This document shows, piece after piece, positions 1 to 16,124 of a stretch of 64,000 nt of DNA (the stretch's first letter is position 1; the number at the start of each line of letters is the position of its first letter). The DNA is from Halorhodospira halochloris. GTDB lineage: Bacteria; Pseudomonadota; Gammaproteobacteria; Nitrococcales; Halorhodospiraceae. Under the pieces are notes generated by a model. It did no database searches and was not told the DNA's origin. It saw only the letters and a program-made list of their open reading frames with translations. Position numbers and translations under genes: made by a program. The stretch spans positions 620,001 through 684,000 of the forward strand of contig NZ_AP017372.2 in NCBI RefSeq assembly GCF_002356555.2, given 5' to 3'.

Positions 1-1250
1 ACACGAACATGGTCGTGCATGATCGCCATTTCTTGCTGATTGAGGGTGCCGCGACGAATCTTAAGATTTTCTATTTCATCCTCTGTCAGCAAAGGATGTT
101 CCTTGCCTAAATGGTCGGTCCAAGTGTAGCGTTCGGCTATACGGTCGACCCTCTCTTGTGCTGCCTCTTCCATGAACTCTTTGCCGGTGTTGGCGCTGCA
201 CAGAAAATCCATGTCATCTTGGAGTTGCTGTTCAAAAACTTTAAGCTCCTCCTTAGCACGCTCGGCAGCTTCGGTGTCACCACTTGTAATTGCTTGATGT
301 TGCTCGGTGAGGGATTTTAGTTGAGCCTCTTGGCGTGTGGCAGCGGCTCTGGTCATTATCTCATTTATGCCGTCGATCTGCCGCTCAAGCTTTGTTGCCT
401 TGTTGACTATAGCCTCTGGAGTGGTGACCTTGCCGCAATCGTGTAGCCAAGCCGCCAAGGATAGCTCGTCATACTGCTCGGGGCTAAGCTTGAAATCTTC
501 GGTTGTGCTGCTCTGTGATTCATTAATCGCGTCGGCCACCATCATGGTTAAAAGCGGCACCCGCTCGCAGTGCTTGCCTGTAGTGGGATTTTTGCGGTCG
601 ATGCTTTTGGCTATGACCTTGGTGAAAGAGTTGAACAGCGCGCGTTGAGCATCAATCAGCTGCTGCTTGGTTAGGGCTATGGCTGCCTGCGAGGCGAGGG
701 AACTGGCGATCTTTTCATCCGCAGCGCTAAACTCAGTAGGCTCGCCGCTGTGCGGGTCGAGTGCATTGATTAACTGAAGTACTCCAATGACTGATCCTTC
801 ATGGTCGCGCATTGGAACTGTTAGAAAGGACTTTGAGCGGTATCCAGTCTGCGCGTCTATGCGCCGAGTACCACTGAAATCGAATCCCTCTGCGTCATAG
901 GCGTCAGCTATCCTAACGGCCTCCCCGCTTACTGCTGAGTAGGCCGCAACGTTTCTATCGTTGGGTGATCCATCTTCGGTGTACAGCGGCAATGTAGGGA
1001 AATCTACCGGGTTGCCGCTAGTTCCGCCGAGGTGCAGCCCTAAGCTATCGTTATGGACTGTCTCGAAACTTAAGAAGCTTTCTTCCTCGACACTGTAAAC
1101 TGTCCCCGCATCAGCATTGGTCAGATTGCGAGCCCCCCGCAGGATCATCTCTACCAGAGCGTCGGTATTCGTCTCTGCCGAAAGCGCCTGACCTATGGAT
1201 AGCAGCTGTTCTAACCGCTCCTCCAGAGGTTGCCCTGAGCCACGGGACAT
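1..1250 (-). CDS. GAF and HD-GYP domain signalling protein (partial, C-terminus beyond window)
   Basis: Reading the minus strand from an ATG at 1250 gives an open frame of more than 410 codons that leaves the window at position 1. Residues about 10-180 look like a GAF sensory domain. A linker follows, then an HD-GYP core: the metal-binding HD pair sits in LHDCGK near residue 268, followed by TPEAIVNKATKLE, and the conserved RRGTLNQQE block lies near the edge. HD-GYP proteins usually degrade cyclic di-GMP to 5'-pGpG or GMP, so this is probably a cytosolic, ligand-controlled phosphodiesterase. The GYP motif itself lies outside the window, so activity cannot be judged. There is no link to the photosynthesis genes beyond proximity. 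Confidence 0.85.
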   Translation of the reverse strand, partial: MSRGSGQPLEERLEQLLSIGQALSAETNTDALVEMILRGARNLTNADAGTVYSVEEESFLSFETVHNDSLGLHLGGTSGNPVDFPTLPLYTEDGSPNDRNVAAYSAVSGEAVRIADAYDAEGFDFSGTRRIDAQTGYRSKSFLTVPMRDHEGSVIGVLQLINALDPHSGEPTEFSAADEKIASSLASQAAIALTKQQLIDAQRALFNSFTKVIAKSIDRKNPTTGKHCERVPLLTMMVADAINESQSSTTEDFKLSPEQYDELSLAAWLHDCGKVTTPEAIVNKATKLERQIDGINEIMTRAAATRQEAQLKSLTEQHQAITSGDTEAAERAKEELKVFEQQLQDDMDFLCSANTGKEFMEEAAQERVDRIAERYTWTDHLGKEHPLLTEDEIENLKIRRGTLNQQEMAIMHDHVR

Positions 1251-1347
1251 CTAAACACCCCTCCGCCTGACACCCTGGGTTGAGATGGTATTAGCGCAAT
1301 CCTCAGGGTGTCAGGGATGACGTGAGCAAAGTGTAAGTCGTTGCTGG

Positions 1348-1545
1348 CTATATTACCCCCTTCTCTCGCATCAGTACATAACCAATGCCAGAGCCGACCA
1401 GGATCGATGTCAGCATCCAGCTGAGTGAAATCAAACGCGGATCCAAGGTTATGGCAATCGCTATCATCAGGAACAGAGTCAGGCCGACTCCCACTCCTAG
1501 CGAAACGATTAACTTGCCGCTCCAGGTGCTGGTGTCGATATCCAT
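1348..1545 (-). CDS. small two-span membrane protein, function unknown
   Basis: The product is about 65 residues, starting MDIDTSTWSGK. A TTG lies five codons further upstream, but the ATG at 1545 has a GAGGGG Shine-Dalgarno sequence about 7 nt ahead and is preferred. Two hydrophobic segments (about residues 12-34 and 40-57) are separated by a short polar turn, and the C-terminus is charged (MREKGVI). No family is recognised. It lies between the HD-GYP gene and trpB2. An overlapping plus-strand frame (1385-1567) shows no comparable protein character. Confidence 0.55.
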   Translation of the reverse strand: MDIDTSTWSGKLIVSLGVGVGLTLFLMIAIAITLDPRLISLSWMLTSILVGSGIGYVLMREKGVI

Positions 1546-1789
1546 CTTGTTTCCCCTCAAGTTATGATTATGGATTCAGTGCTGCTATTAGTCAGCCTTA
1601 TGTCTCACCGTGGCAACCTTTACTGATAGAGGCTAACTGGGCGCCCCTAAAATCCATGCGCCACCTGGCGAGCCAATTTTAACCTAAAAATTACGCTGTT
1701 CGTGCCGGTCTGGCAAGATGATCTTCCCCTATACGTTTCGCCCGGCTAACATACCGGCGTTCTGTGGTTTTATTTTATTGGGGAGCCCG

Positions 1790-3148
1790 ATGAGCGAGAC
1801 AATCAAATATCAGCTTGACGAGAGCCGTCTACCGCGCAGTTGGTACAACATCAACGCCGATTTGCCAGAGCCGCTCGCACCGGTTCTGCACCCAGGGACC
1901 AAAGAGCCGGTTGGGCCGAGTGACCTAGCTCCTCTCTTCCCAAACGGCGTCATTGAGCAGGAGATGAGCCTGGAGCGTGACATCGATATCCCGGCACCTG
2001 TGCGCGATGCCTATCGGCAGTGGCGGCCATCTCCGTTGTATCGGGCGCGGCGCTTAGAGCGCGAATTGGCTACCCCGGCAAAGATCTTCTACAAGTATGA
2101 GGGGGTTAGCCCCTCAGGCAGCCATAAGGCTAACACCTCGATACCGCAGGCTTTCTACAACCATGCCGAAGGGGTGCGGCGTATAACCACAGAAACTGGG
2201 GCCGGGCAATGGGGCTCTTCATTGGCTTTGGCAGGGGCCTTGTTTGACCTGCAGATTGAGGTTTTCATGGTTGCCGTAAGCTACCATCAAAAGCCTTACC
2301 GGCGCGCCTTTATGGAGAGTTTTGGCGCACAATGCATACCCAGCCCCAGCGATCGAACCGAGTTTGGGCGTTCGGTGCTCGCCGAAGACCCGCAGAGTAC
2401 CGGCAGTCTGGGCATAGCGATTGGCGAAGCTGTAGAGATGGCCGCATCCGCCCAGGATACGCGTTATGCCCTGGGCAGTGTTCTTAATCACGTGCTGTTG
2501 CACCAGACCGTAATAGGCCAGGAGGCAATGGAGCAAATGGCTATGGCTGATGCCTACCCGGATACCATAGTCGCCTGCACAGGCGGTGGCAGTAACTTTG
2601 CTGGCATTGTCTTCCCCTTCCTTGGTCAAGCCTTGCGGGGCGGGCCGAATATTCAGGCGATAGCGGTAGAGCCGACCGCTTGTCCTACCTTGACCAAGGG
2701 TAGGTTCGCCTATGATTACGGCGATACAGCTCACTTAACTCCACTAGCTAAGATGCACACCCTCGGCTCGAGCTTTAAGCCGCAAGGGTTCCATGCTGGT
2801 GGCTTGCGCTATCACGGTATGGCTCCACAAGTAAGCCATCTGCACGATCTCGGCTATCTGGACGCACGAGCCTATGATCAACTTGAATGTTTCGCTGCGG
2901 GATTGCGTTTTGCTAAAGCTGAGGGGATCATCCCGGCACCGGAGGCAACCCATGCGATCAAGGCCGTGCTCGATGAGGCTGAGGAGTGTCGCTTGGGTGG
3001 GACTGAGAAGACGATCCTCTTCAACCTCAGCGGCCATGGCAATTTCGATATGCAGGCATATACAGACTATTTGGGCGGCAAGCTAAAGGATCTAGGGGGG
3101 AGCAGTGACGAGGTCGCTATGGCACTTTCCGGCTTGCCGCAGGTATAG
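1790..3148 (+). CDS. trpB: TrpB2-type tryptophan synthase beta chain
   Basis: This 452-residue PLP enzyme condenses indole (or a related nucleophile) with serine. The frame is open from 1718, but the ATG at 1790 follows a GGGGAG ribosome site and gives the usual TrpB2 N-terminus. KYEGVSPSGSHKANTS near residue 100 carries the PLP-binding lysine, and GGGSNF near residue 265 is the phosphate-binding loop. The N-terminal extension and the KYEGVSP wording separate it from standard TrpB1. No trpA is adjacent. TrpB2 proteins often work without TrpA, as a stand-alone enzyme or indole salvage route; which applies here cannot be seen. Confidence 0.9.
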   Translation: MSETIKYQLDESRLPRSWYNINADLPEPLAPVLHPGTKEPVGPSDLAPLFPNGVIEQEMSLERDIDIPAPVRDAYRQWRPSPLYRARRLERELATPAKIFYKYEGVSPSGSHKANTSIPQAFYNHAEGVRRITTETGAGQWGSSLALAGALFDLQIEVFMVAVSYHQKPYRRAFMESFGAQCIPSPSDRTEFGRSVLAEDPQSTGSLGIAIGEAVEMAASAQDTRYALGSVLNHVLLHQTVIGQEAMEQMAMADAYPDTIVACTGGGSNFAGIVFPFLGQALRGGPNIQAIAVEPTACPTLTKGRFAYDYGDTAHLTPLAKMHTLGSSFKPQGFHAGGLRYHGMAPQVSHLHDLGYLDARAYDQLECFAAGLRFAKAEGIIPAPEATHAIKAVLDEAEECRLGGTEKTILFNLSGHGNFDMQAYTDYLGGKLKDLGGSSDEVAMALSGLPQV

Positions 3149-3214
3149 TGCCAATGGTTTCTTAGAGGTTATCTAGTAGCATAATAAACTTGGTGCACAG
3201 CTGAGGAGCTCGGC

Positions 3215-3700
3215 ATGACAGAAGATTGGATTCGCAAAGAGCGCAAACGGTTGGCTCAGCAGCTAACCGCATCCACCTGGAAAGGTTTGGTGTTGTCTAT
3301 ACCGCTAGTTGCTCTGGTAGCAGTGGGGTTTTATTTTTGGGTGGTGACTTCGTTTGAACTCCTCCCCGGGGCTGAACAGACTCTAGTTGCCTTGGTGGCG
3401 ACCTTTGCTTTGCCCGGTGCAGTATTTGTGTTCGTGGGTTTGCGCCGCTGGTTCTGGCAGCGTGCTATCCGCGGTGAGCTGAATCGGATGCGCTCGCAGA
3501 AATTTGTCAGCGAGTATGTTGAGCAACTCGGCGGCGAGGCCTCTTTGCACGCCCATTTGTCGGTGGTGGCCAAGGCCCGCGTAGACCGGGTGTTGGAGCG
3601 CGAGCGCTCCGATGAACAGGTCACTGATAGTGAGTATGCAACCGCGCTGCGTTATCTGCTTTTGCTGGAGCCATTGACCGAAGGCCGCACAAGTTCGTAG
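3215..3700 (+). CDS. small membrane protein, function unknown
   Basis: This 161-residue protein starts with a basic segment (MTEDWIRKERKRLAQQ), followed by two hydrophobic spans (about residues 23-46 and 55-76) and a charged, probably helical cytoplasmic tail of about 80 residues rich in Arg and Glu. GAGGAG lies about 8 nt before the start. It sits between trpB2 and the photosynthesis cluster, 66 nt after trpB2, so co-transcription with trpB2 is possible. No family recognised. Confidence 0.6.
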   Translation: MTEDWIRKERKRLAQQLTASTWKGLVLSIPLVALVAVGFYFWVVTSFELLPGAEQTLVALVATFALPGAVFVFVGLRRWFWQRAIRGELNRMRSQKFVSEYVEQLGGEASLHAHLSVVAKARVDRVLERERSDEQVTDSEYATALRYLLLLEPLTEGRTSS

Positions 3701-3766
3701 CCGAGGTTGACTCTTCGCTCGGTAGGGCGGTTGGGGTGAAAATGGTTTGCGCCGGCTGGCCGTGAG

Positions 3767-3796
3767 TTGACACCTTATTTGAGCCATAAGTAGACT
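3767..3796 (+). promoter_or_regulatory. candidate sigma-70 promoter for the bchF operon
   Basis: TTGACA at 3767-3772 is followed after 18 nt by TAGACT at 3791-3796, about 60 nt ahead of the bchF start. This is the only good -35/-10 pair seen between the upstream gene and the long bchF-puh unit. Assigned by eye. Confidence 0.4.
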
Positions 3797-3856
3797 CGCT
3801 CCGGAGCCGACCGCAAAATGCTACGGTTGATCAAGATTAAAGGGAGATGCAGCGCG

Positions 3857-5712
<1,856 letters not shown>

Positions 5713-5713
5713 C

Positions 5714-7292
5714 ATGCATTTAGCGCTCTGGACTTATGAAGGCCCTCCGCATGTTGGTGCGATGCGCGTGGCAGCATCGATGGAGGGCGTGCATTATGTC
5801 CTGCATGCGCCCCAGGGTGATAGCTACGCAGATCTGCTCTTTACCATGATTGAGCGCCGTGCTTCCCGGCCGCCGGTAACTTACACGACCTTCCATGGCC
5901 GCCACCTCGGGGCGGATACTGCCGAACTAGTTCGCCAAACCGTTCGTGACGCGTATGAGCGCCATCAACCACAGGCGCTGATGGTAGGAGACTCCTGTAC
6001 AGCGGAGCTATTACAGGATCAGCCGGGTACCTTGGCGGCCGGCATGGATCTGCCCGTGCCGGTGATAGCGCTCGAGAGCGCCGCCTACTCGCGAAAAGAG
6101 AACTTTGGCGCTAGTGAGGCCTTTTATCAGCTGGTTCGGGGCACTCTTGTTGCTAATCAAGATGGTGCTTTGGGGCACGCTGCGCCGGCAGCGGATAGCG
6201 ATCGCAGCGCCGCTTGCGATAGACCCACAGCCAACCTGCTCGGGCCAACTTCATTGGGGTTTAGGTGCCGCGATGATGTCAAGGAGATCAAGGCCCTGCT
6301 GGAACGTCTAGGCATCGGCGTTAACGTGGTAGCTCCCCTCGGGGCAACCCCGGCCGACTTGTCCCGCATCCCCGCCGCCGATTTTAATGTCTGCCTTTAT
6401 CCGGAGATTGCTAGGACCACTTGTGAGTGGCTGCAGCGGCAGTATCGTCAGCCCATGGTAACTACTGTCCCGCTGGGGTTGGGCGCCACTCGGGATTTCA
6501 TCCGTGAGATTGGGGATGTGTCTGGGGTTGATGCCAGCGCTGTACTGGAGCAATGCACTGCCCGCATGTCTTGGTACAGCCGTTCAGTGGACTCTAACTA
6601 CCTAACCGGCAAGCGGGTTTTCATCTTTGCCGATGCTACGCATGCGATAGCCGCTGCGCGGATTGCACGTGAGGAGTTAGGTTTCAGTGTGGTCGGGCTG
6701 GGTACGTACAGCCGTGAACACGCTCGAGAGGTACGTCAGGTGGCCAAAGATTTGGGCCTGGAGCCTTTGATTACCGATGATTACTTGGAGGTGGAGAAAA
6801 GTGTTGCCGAGGCAGCGCCAGAGCTGGTTCTTGGCACTCAAATGGAGAGGCATATAGCCAAGCGCCTAGGACTGCCCTGTGCAGTAATCTCGGCGCCAGC
6901 ACATGTTCAGGACTTTCCGGCCAGCTATGCCCCGAACATGGGGTTCGAGGGCGCCAACGTAATATTCGACACCTGGGTCCATCCGCTTATGATGGGTCTC
7001 GAGGAGCACCTTCTAGGGATGTTCCGCGAAGACTTCGAGTTTTCAACTGACACCCCATCACATATGGCTTCATCAGGGGCAGGCCAGGAGCGTGCCGCTG
7101 AACAGGAGCAAGCTGTGGCTGAGGCGTCAGTTGCGGAAGCGGATAGCCCCGGTGCACAAATACGCTGGACGCCGGAAGCGGAGTCGGAGTTACGCAAAAT
7201 CCCGTTTTTCGTGCGAGGAAAAGCTCGGCGCAATACCGAGCACTTTGCCGCCGAGCGGGGAATTGCGACCATCACAGTGGAGACCATCTACG

Positions 7293-7318
<26 letters not shown>
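5714..7318 (+). CDS. bchB: dark-operative protochlorophyllide reductase subunit BchB
   Basis: BchB (534 residues) is the NifK-like partner of Bch[17 protein letters not shown] near residue 93 and the C-terminal PCP-red domain (about 480-534, [17 protein letters not shown] and [12 protein letters not shown]) identify it. Between the catalytic body and that domain lies a low-complexity Ala/Glu/Gln linker of about 40 residues (about 440-480), longer than I expect for the family. The last 26 nt overlap the start of bchH. Confidence 0.95.
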
Positions 7319-11928
<4,610 letters not shown>

Positions 11929-11929
<1 letters not shown>

Positions 11930-12630
11930 TGCCAACAAGCTCATATAAGAAAAGACTTGGCAAGGTCGAAACATATTTTGACGATACTGCCGTTGAAGCT
12001 TGGCGCAAGCTGACCTCAGACGCCCCTGTAAGCGGGGTAAGGGCTACAGTGAGGGCGGGTCGTGAAGAGATGCGCACCACATTGCTGAGCTGGTTACCTA
12101 GCGATATGCGCGGAAAACGAGTGCTAGATGCCGGATGTGGGCCGGGGATGCTTTCATATGAGCTGGCGCGTCGCGGTGCGCAGGTTACGGCGATTGATGT
12201 ATCGAGCAACCTAATAGATATAGCTCGACAGCGGTTGCCAGAGGATATTGATAGCCAAAGGATAGATTTCCAGGTAGGCGATATGCTCGATTCAAGCCTT
12301 GGCGAATTCGACTACGTCGTCTCTATGGATGTCCTGATCCACTACCCCTGTGACGATGCTGTTGCAGCGTTGGCCGATATAGCACAGCGTACGCGCGGCA
12401 GTATTGCGTTTACCTTTGCCCCGCGCACACCCTTCTTGGCCGCAATGCACTGGGTAGGCAAACTCTTTCCCCGCAGCGATAGGTCGCCGGCAATTGAACC
12501 GGTTGCGCAGCGGCGCTTGTTGGAGGCTTTGGCTGGTGAGGAGCGTCTTGAGGGCTGGAAACCTGGTCGATCTCAACTAATCAGTCGAGGTTTTTATACC
12601 TCGCAAGCACTGGAGCTACAGCGACAATGA
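11929..12630 (+). CDS. bchM: Mg-protoporphyrin IX methyltransferase BchM
   Basis: BchM methylates the ring C propionate of Mg-protoporphyrin IX using S-adenosylmethionine, making the substrate of BchE. It has 233 residues. The SAM-binding loop VLDAGCGPGMLSYELARRG lies near residue 65, and the YFDDTAVEAWRKL N-terminus and YDVVSMDVLIHYP-type acidic loop fit BchM. It overlaps bchL upstream and lhaA downstream (ATGA). Confidence 0.93.
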
Positions 12631-14054
12631 GTCAGTGGGTCGGCAACTTCTATCGTAATTTTAGCCGCTTTGCTCTGCCGTTTGCAGATGCAACGACAGA
12701 GCAGCTGCCAATGACCAGAATTTTCCGGTTGGCCCTGTTCCAAATAACGGTCGGCATGATGTACGTCCTGTTTACCGGGACGCTGAACCGGGTCATGATT
12801 CACGAGCTCGGCATCGCCGCGGCCTTGCTAGGTGCCATGCTGGCGCTGCCGGTACTATTAGCTCCATTGCGCCTGCTTATTGGCCACCGCTCCGACCATC
12901 ATCCTTCCCACTTGGGTTGGCGGCGGGTCCCGTATCTGTGGATGGGGACCCTGTTCCAGTTTGGCGGCCTGGCAATTATGCCCTTTGCCATATTGGTTCA
13001 ATCGGAGCACGCCGCAGACTACCCATTGCTTGCCTCACTGGGGGCCGGTTTGGCATTTCTGCTTGCTGGGATCGGCGTGCATATGACCCAGACCGCAGGA
13101 TTGTCACTGACCAATGATCTTGCCCCCGACGATAAGGTGGCTAGGGTTGTTGGGCTGATGTACATCATGCTGCTGATCGGGATGGTTATAGCGGCGGCGA
13201 CATTCTGGTATTTCCTGAGTGATTACAGCCATTACCGCCTAATTCAGGTCATTCAGGGAGCCGCGGTTGCCACCTGGGCTTTGAATATTATTGCCCTATG
13301 GAAGCAGGAACCGCGTGATCCAAGTCGGACCCGCGTCGATAGGCCGCGACCATCTTTTGCTTCAGCATGGCAAAGTTTCAGTGAGATGGGTCCGGTGGCT
13401 CGGTTGCTAGTAGTCATCGGCCTGGGTGCAGCAGGGTTTGGTATGCAAGACATCATAATCGAACCCTACGGTGCCCGGGTGCTGGACCTAGAGGTAGCCG
13501 GCACCACCCTGCTTACAGGACTGTGGGCAGTGGGAATGCTGGTTGGTTTCTCGGTTTGCGGGGCGTTGCTAGATAAGGGAAGTAACCCGTACCGAGTGGT
13601 CGCTGCTGGGGCTTTGATAGGGGTGGTAGCTTTCGCTATGGTCATTGCTTCAGCACCCTTGGAGTCGCCGATGCTGTTTAGGATGGGCAACTTCGTGATA
13701 GGACTCGGTGCAGGGTTGTTCTATGTCGGGACACTGGTGGCAACGATGGAGTTAGCGCCCCCTGAGAAGAGCGGGTTCGCCATCGGGGCGTGGGGTGCGG
13801 TGCAAGCTACCGCGCTTGGTGCGGCCCTGGCTACTGGGGCCGGGTTGAGTGATCTCATATCCGCGTTAGGCGCTGCGGGTATGCTAGGGGAGATCTTCAC
13901 GCACCCGGCGGCGGGGTACAGTGTAGTCTATTCACTGGAAATAGTGCTGTTAGTGGCGATGGTGGTGGCCGCTTGGCCCTTGGCGCGTATAAACAGGAAT
14001 CAAAGTGGTTCATCAACATCATCGTCTCGTTTCGGTCTGGCCGATAATGGCTAA
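12627..14054 (+). CDS. lhaA: LH1 assembly protein LhaA (PucC-like MFS membrane protein)
   Basis: This 475-residue protein has about 12 membrane spans in an MFS-like fold. LhaA promotes assembly of the LH1 ring, possibly by delivering bacteriochlorophyll. The N-terminus FRLALFQITVGMMYVLFTGT and GHRSDHHPSHLGWRRVPY are characteristic of the Bch2/PucC/LhaA group. Its place between bchM and puhA is the usual one for lhaA, and a second paralogue (PucC type) lies at 44952-46337. Confidence 0.9.
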   Translation: MSQWVGNFYRNFSRFALPFADATTEQLPMTRIFRLALFQITVGMMYVLFTGTLNRVMIHELGIAAALLGAMLALPVLLAPLRLLIGHRSDHHPSHLGWRRVPYLWMGTLFQFGGLAIMPFAILVQSEHAADYPLLASLGAGLAFLLAGIGVHMTQTAGLSLTNDLAPDDKVARVVGLMYIMLLIGMVIAAATFWYFLSDYSHYRLIQVIQGAAVATWALNIIALWKQEPRDPSRTRVDRPRPSFASAWQSFSEMGPVARLLVVIGLGAAGFGMQDIIIEPYGARVLDLEVAGTTLLTGLWAVGMLVGFSVCGALLDKGSNPYRVVAAGALIGVVAFAMVIASAPLESPMLFRMGNFVIGLGAGLFYVGTLVATMELAPPEKSGFAIGAWGAVQATALGAALATGAGLSDLISALGAAGMLGEIFTHPAAGYSVVYSLEIVLLVAMVVAAWPLARINRNQSGSSTSSSRFGLADNG

Positions 14055-14078
14055 GGCCAATAAGTGTGGAGGTGCGTT

Positions 14079-14903
14079 ATGGAAGCGTTTTATCCAATGG
14101 GAATCGCCAGGTTCGATTGGGGAATATGGGCAGTCATATTCTTCTTCGTCTTCCTGGCAGGCCTGATTGTCTATTGTCGTAGGGAAGACAAGCGCGAAGG
14201 TTATCCGCTGATCTCCGATCCGAACGACAAGTACGGCGCGCCGCGTCTTGTCTCGGGCACGATCCCGCGGGTACCTAAGCCGAAGACCTTCCTGCTGCGT
14301 GACGGGCGCACCATTCAGGTGCCGCGTCAGGAGAAGGTCGAGTGGGACCGTAACTATAAACTCGAAGCTCAGCCGACTGCGCCGTGGCCTGGTTCCCCCT
14401 TGGAGCCGATAGGCAATCCGATGAAAGCGGCGATCGGGCCTGGTGCTTACGCCAAGCGCGAAGATAAGCCGGAGCTGACTTGGCATAACAAGCAAAAGAT
14501 CGTGCCGATGCGGATCGCCACCGAGTATTATGTCGTGGAAGACGATCCGGATTTGCGCGGTGCTCCGGTAGTCGGCCTGTGCGGCGGCCAGGGTGGCCGT
14601 GTACGTGACATCTGGGTTGATCGTAGCGAGTGCCGTATCATGTACTATGAGGTTGAGATTAGCCCTCATACCTCGGGCAAGGACAGCGTCCTTTTGCCAC
14701 AGTGCTTTGCGCGGGAAACTCGCCGCATGGACGGAGTATGGGAGATCCGCGTGAATTCGATCACGGCAGAGCAGTTCCGTGATGTGCCACGCCTTTCCAA
14801 CCCTGACCAAATCACTCCTCAAGAGGAAGATATGGTCTGTGCCTATTATGGTGCTGGCACGCTGTACGCCGTCCCTGGCCGTACGGAGCCGTTCTTGCCG
14901 TGA
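14079..14903 (+). CDS. puhA: photosynthetic reaction centre H subunit
   Basis: PuhA caps the cytoplasmic side of the reaction centre and guides protons to QB. The frame can be read from a GTG at 14064, but the ATG at 14079 follows GGAGGTGCG and gives MEAFYPMGIARFD, 274 residues. One N-terminal span (about 12-32) is followed by YCRREDKREGYPL and the soluble PRC-barrel domain (VVGLCGGQGGRVRDIWVDRSE around 160-185). The stop overlaps the puhB GTG start. Confidence 0.95.
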   Translation: MEAFYPMGIARFDWGIWAVIFFFVFLAGLIVYCRREDKREGYPLISDPNDKYGAPRLVSGTIPRVPKPKTFLLRDGRTIQVPRQEKVEWDRNYKLEAQPTAPWPGSPLEPIGNPMKAAIGPGAYAKREDKPELTWHNKQKIVPMRIATEYYVVEDDPDLRGAPVVGLCGGQGGRVRDIWVDRSECRIMYYEVEISPHTSGKDSVLLPQCFARETRRMDGVWEIRVNSITAEQFRDVPRLSNPDQITPQEEDMVCAYYGAGTLYAVPGRTEPFLP

Positions 14904-15565
14904 AGGAGCATGATTTCGAGCCTATCCCTGGCCTCCCCGAGAGGCCTCCGGAAGGCGAACAAATCCTTTGGCAAGGCAAGCCCGCTTGGTGGTCATTCAC
15001 CAAGCGGGCCCTGCATGTAAGGAAGGTCGCGGCTTACTTCTTAATTGTCGGGGCTTGGTTCGCATACACTTCCCTGCGTGATGGAGACGGTGTCAACTAT
15101 GCCCTAGGTGACTTTTTTGGGCAGATAATTATCGGTGCTTTGGTTTGCGGCCTCTTGATTTGGATCGGTCGCTGGATGGTGAAGCACGCACTCTATACAA
15201 TTACTAATCAACGAATTGTTATGCGTATTGGTGCTTCTTGGCAGGCATCGATAAACCTGCCGTTCGCTCAGGTTGAATCTGTAGACTTGAGAAAGCATAG
15301 GGACGGCCATAGCGATATAATGATCAAAATGGATCAGCGGGAGAGGTTGAGTTTTATGTTCTTCTGGCCGCATATACGTCCATGGCGACTTAATCGACCT
15401 GAGCCGATGCTGCGTTCACTGCCCGATGGCGACGAAGCCGTTAAAATACTGGTTGACGCCCTGAAAAAGCATGTAGAATCGGAGCAGAAGGAAGAGCGCA
15501 GGGGCAACGTCAGGGAAAATCAAGGCACCACAAACTCCCCTGCCTATGCAAACGAGGCTAGGTAA
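14900..15565 (+). CDS. puhB: photosynthetic complex assembly protein PuhB
   Basis: The start is a GTG overlapping the puhA stop (GTGA). PuhB has 221 residues. It opens with PIPGLPERPPEGEQILWQG, has two membrane spans (about 42-60 and 73-92), and then a bacterial PH-like domain (TITNQRIVMRIG). The C-terminus is a charged tail of about 35 residues. PuhB helps reaction-centre assembly in purple bacteria, and its place after puhA is standard. Confidence 0.9.
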   Translation: MKEHDFEPIPGLPERPPEGEQILWQGKPAWWSFTKRALHVRKVAAYFLIVGAWFAYTSLRDGDGVNYALGDFFGQIIIGALVCGLLIWIGRWMVKHALYTITNQRIVMRIGASWQASINLPFAQVESVDLRKHRDGHSDIMIKMDQRERLSFMFFWPHIRPWRLNRPEPMLRSLPDGDEAVKILVDALKKHVESEQKEERRGNVRENQGTTNSPAYANEAR

Positions 15566-15575
15566 TGAGGTTGCT

Positions 15576-16040
15576 ATGAGCGACGAGCACCTGCGTGCTG
15601 GAGTAATCACAAACGTGGTATTCCCGGTGACCGCCTTCACGGCGGTCGCACTCTTCACAGCCTATGTGATTTACGGTGGGCTAGTCTTAGGGCACGGCTC
15701 GAGAGAGGGTAGCGTTACGAGCGATGCCCCGGTTGAGTTTGAGCGGGGGATCTTTTTCGACCCTCTCGAAGATGGCGGTCTGATAATACGCGATCATCGT
15801 GGCGATGAATTGTGGAGCATTGCCGAGGATGAGTCGGCCTATATCCATAGTACCGCGCAGCGGATGTGGGATTATCGTGATCGTGATAACGTCTCGGCAA
15901 CACTGCCATTTATCGTTAGGAGTCACGAGGACGGGCAGGTAATAGTCTCCGATCCGATGACTAAGCGGGGCGTAGCGATCAACTCATTTGGTTCGCAGAA
16001 TGCCGAAGATTTCGTAGACACCTTGAAAGCGGCAGAGTAG
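15576..16040 (+). CDS. puhC: photosynthetic complex assembly protein PuhC
   Basis: The ATG at 15576 (MSDEHLRAG) is chosen over one at 15546 that lies inside puhB and lacks a Shine-Dalgarno sequence. The 154-residue product has one N-terminal span (about 12-36) and a periplasmic domain with FFDPLEDGGLIIRD and GRGVA-like (KRGVAINSFG) blocks typical of PuhC. PuhC influences the organisation of reaction centre and LH1. Next comes an 84-nt gap before the PuhE fusion gene. Confidence 0.85.
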   Translation: MSDEHLRAGVITNVVFPVTAFTAVALFTAYVIYGGLVLGHGSREGSVTSDAPVEFERGIFFDPLEDGGLIIRDHRGDELWSIAEDESAYIHSTAQRMWDYRDRDNVSATLPFIVRSHEDGQVIVSDPMTKRGVAINSFGSQNAEDFVDTLKAAE

Positions 16041-16124
16041 TTATTATCGTTTTGTAGCTTTATTTTCCCGGCTGGGTCTGGTCACTTAACTAACCGGTCA
16101 CGGTAGTAGTTGGAGCTCTAGCGG

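Noticed and set aside
111-648. Two plus-strand frames at the left edge
   Set aside because: Antisense to the HD-GYP gene, whose domains are clear on the minus strand.
14019-14822. 267-codon minus-strand frame opposite puhA
   Set aside because: Antisense to puhA, composition random-like, no ribosome site.
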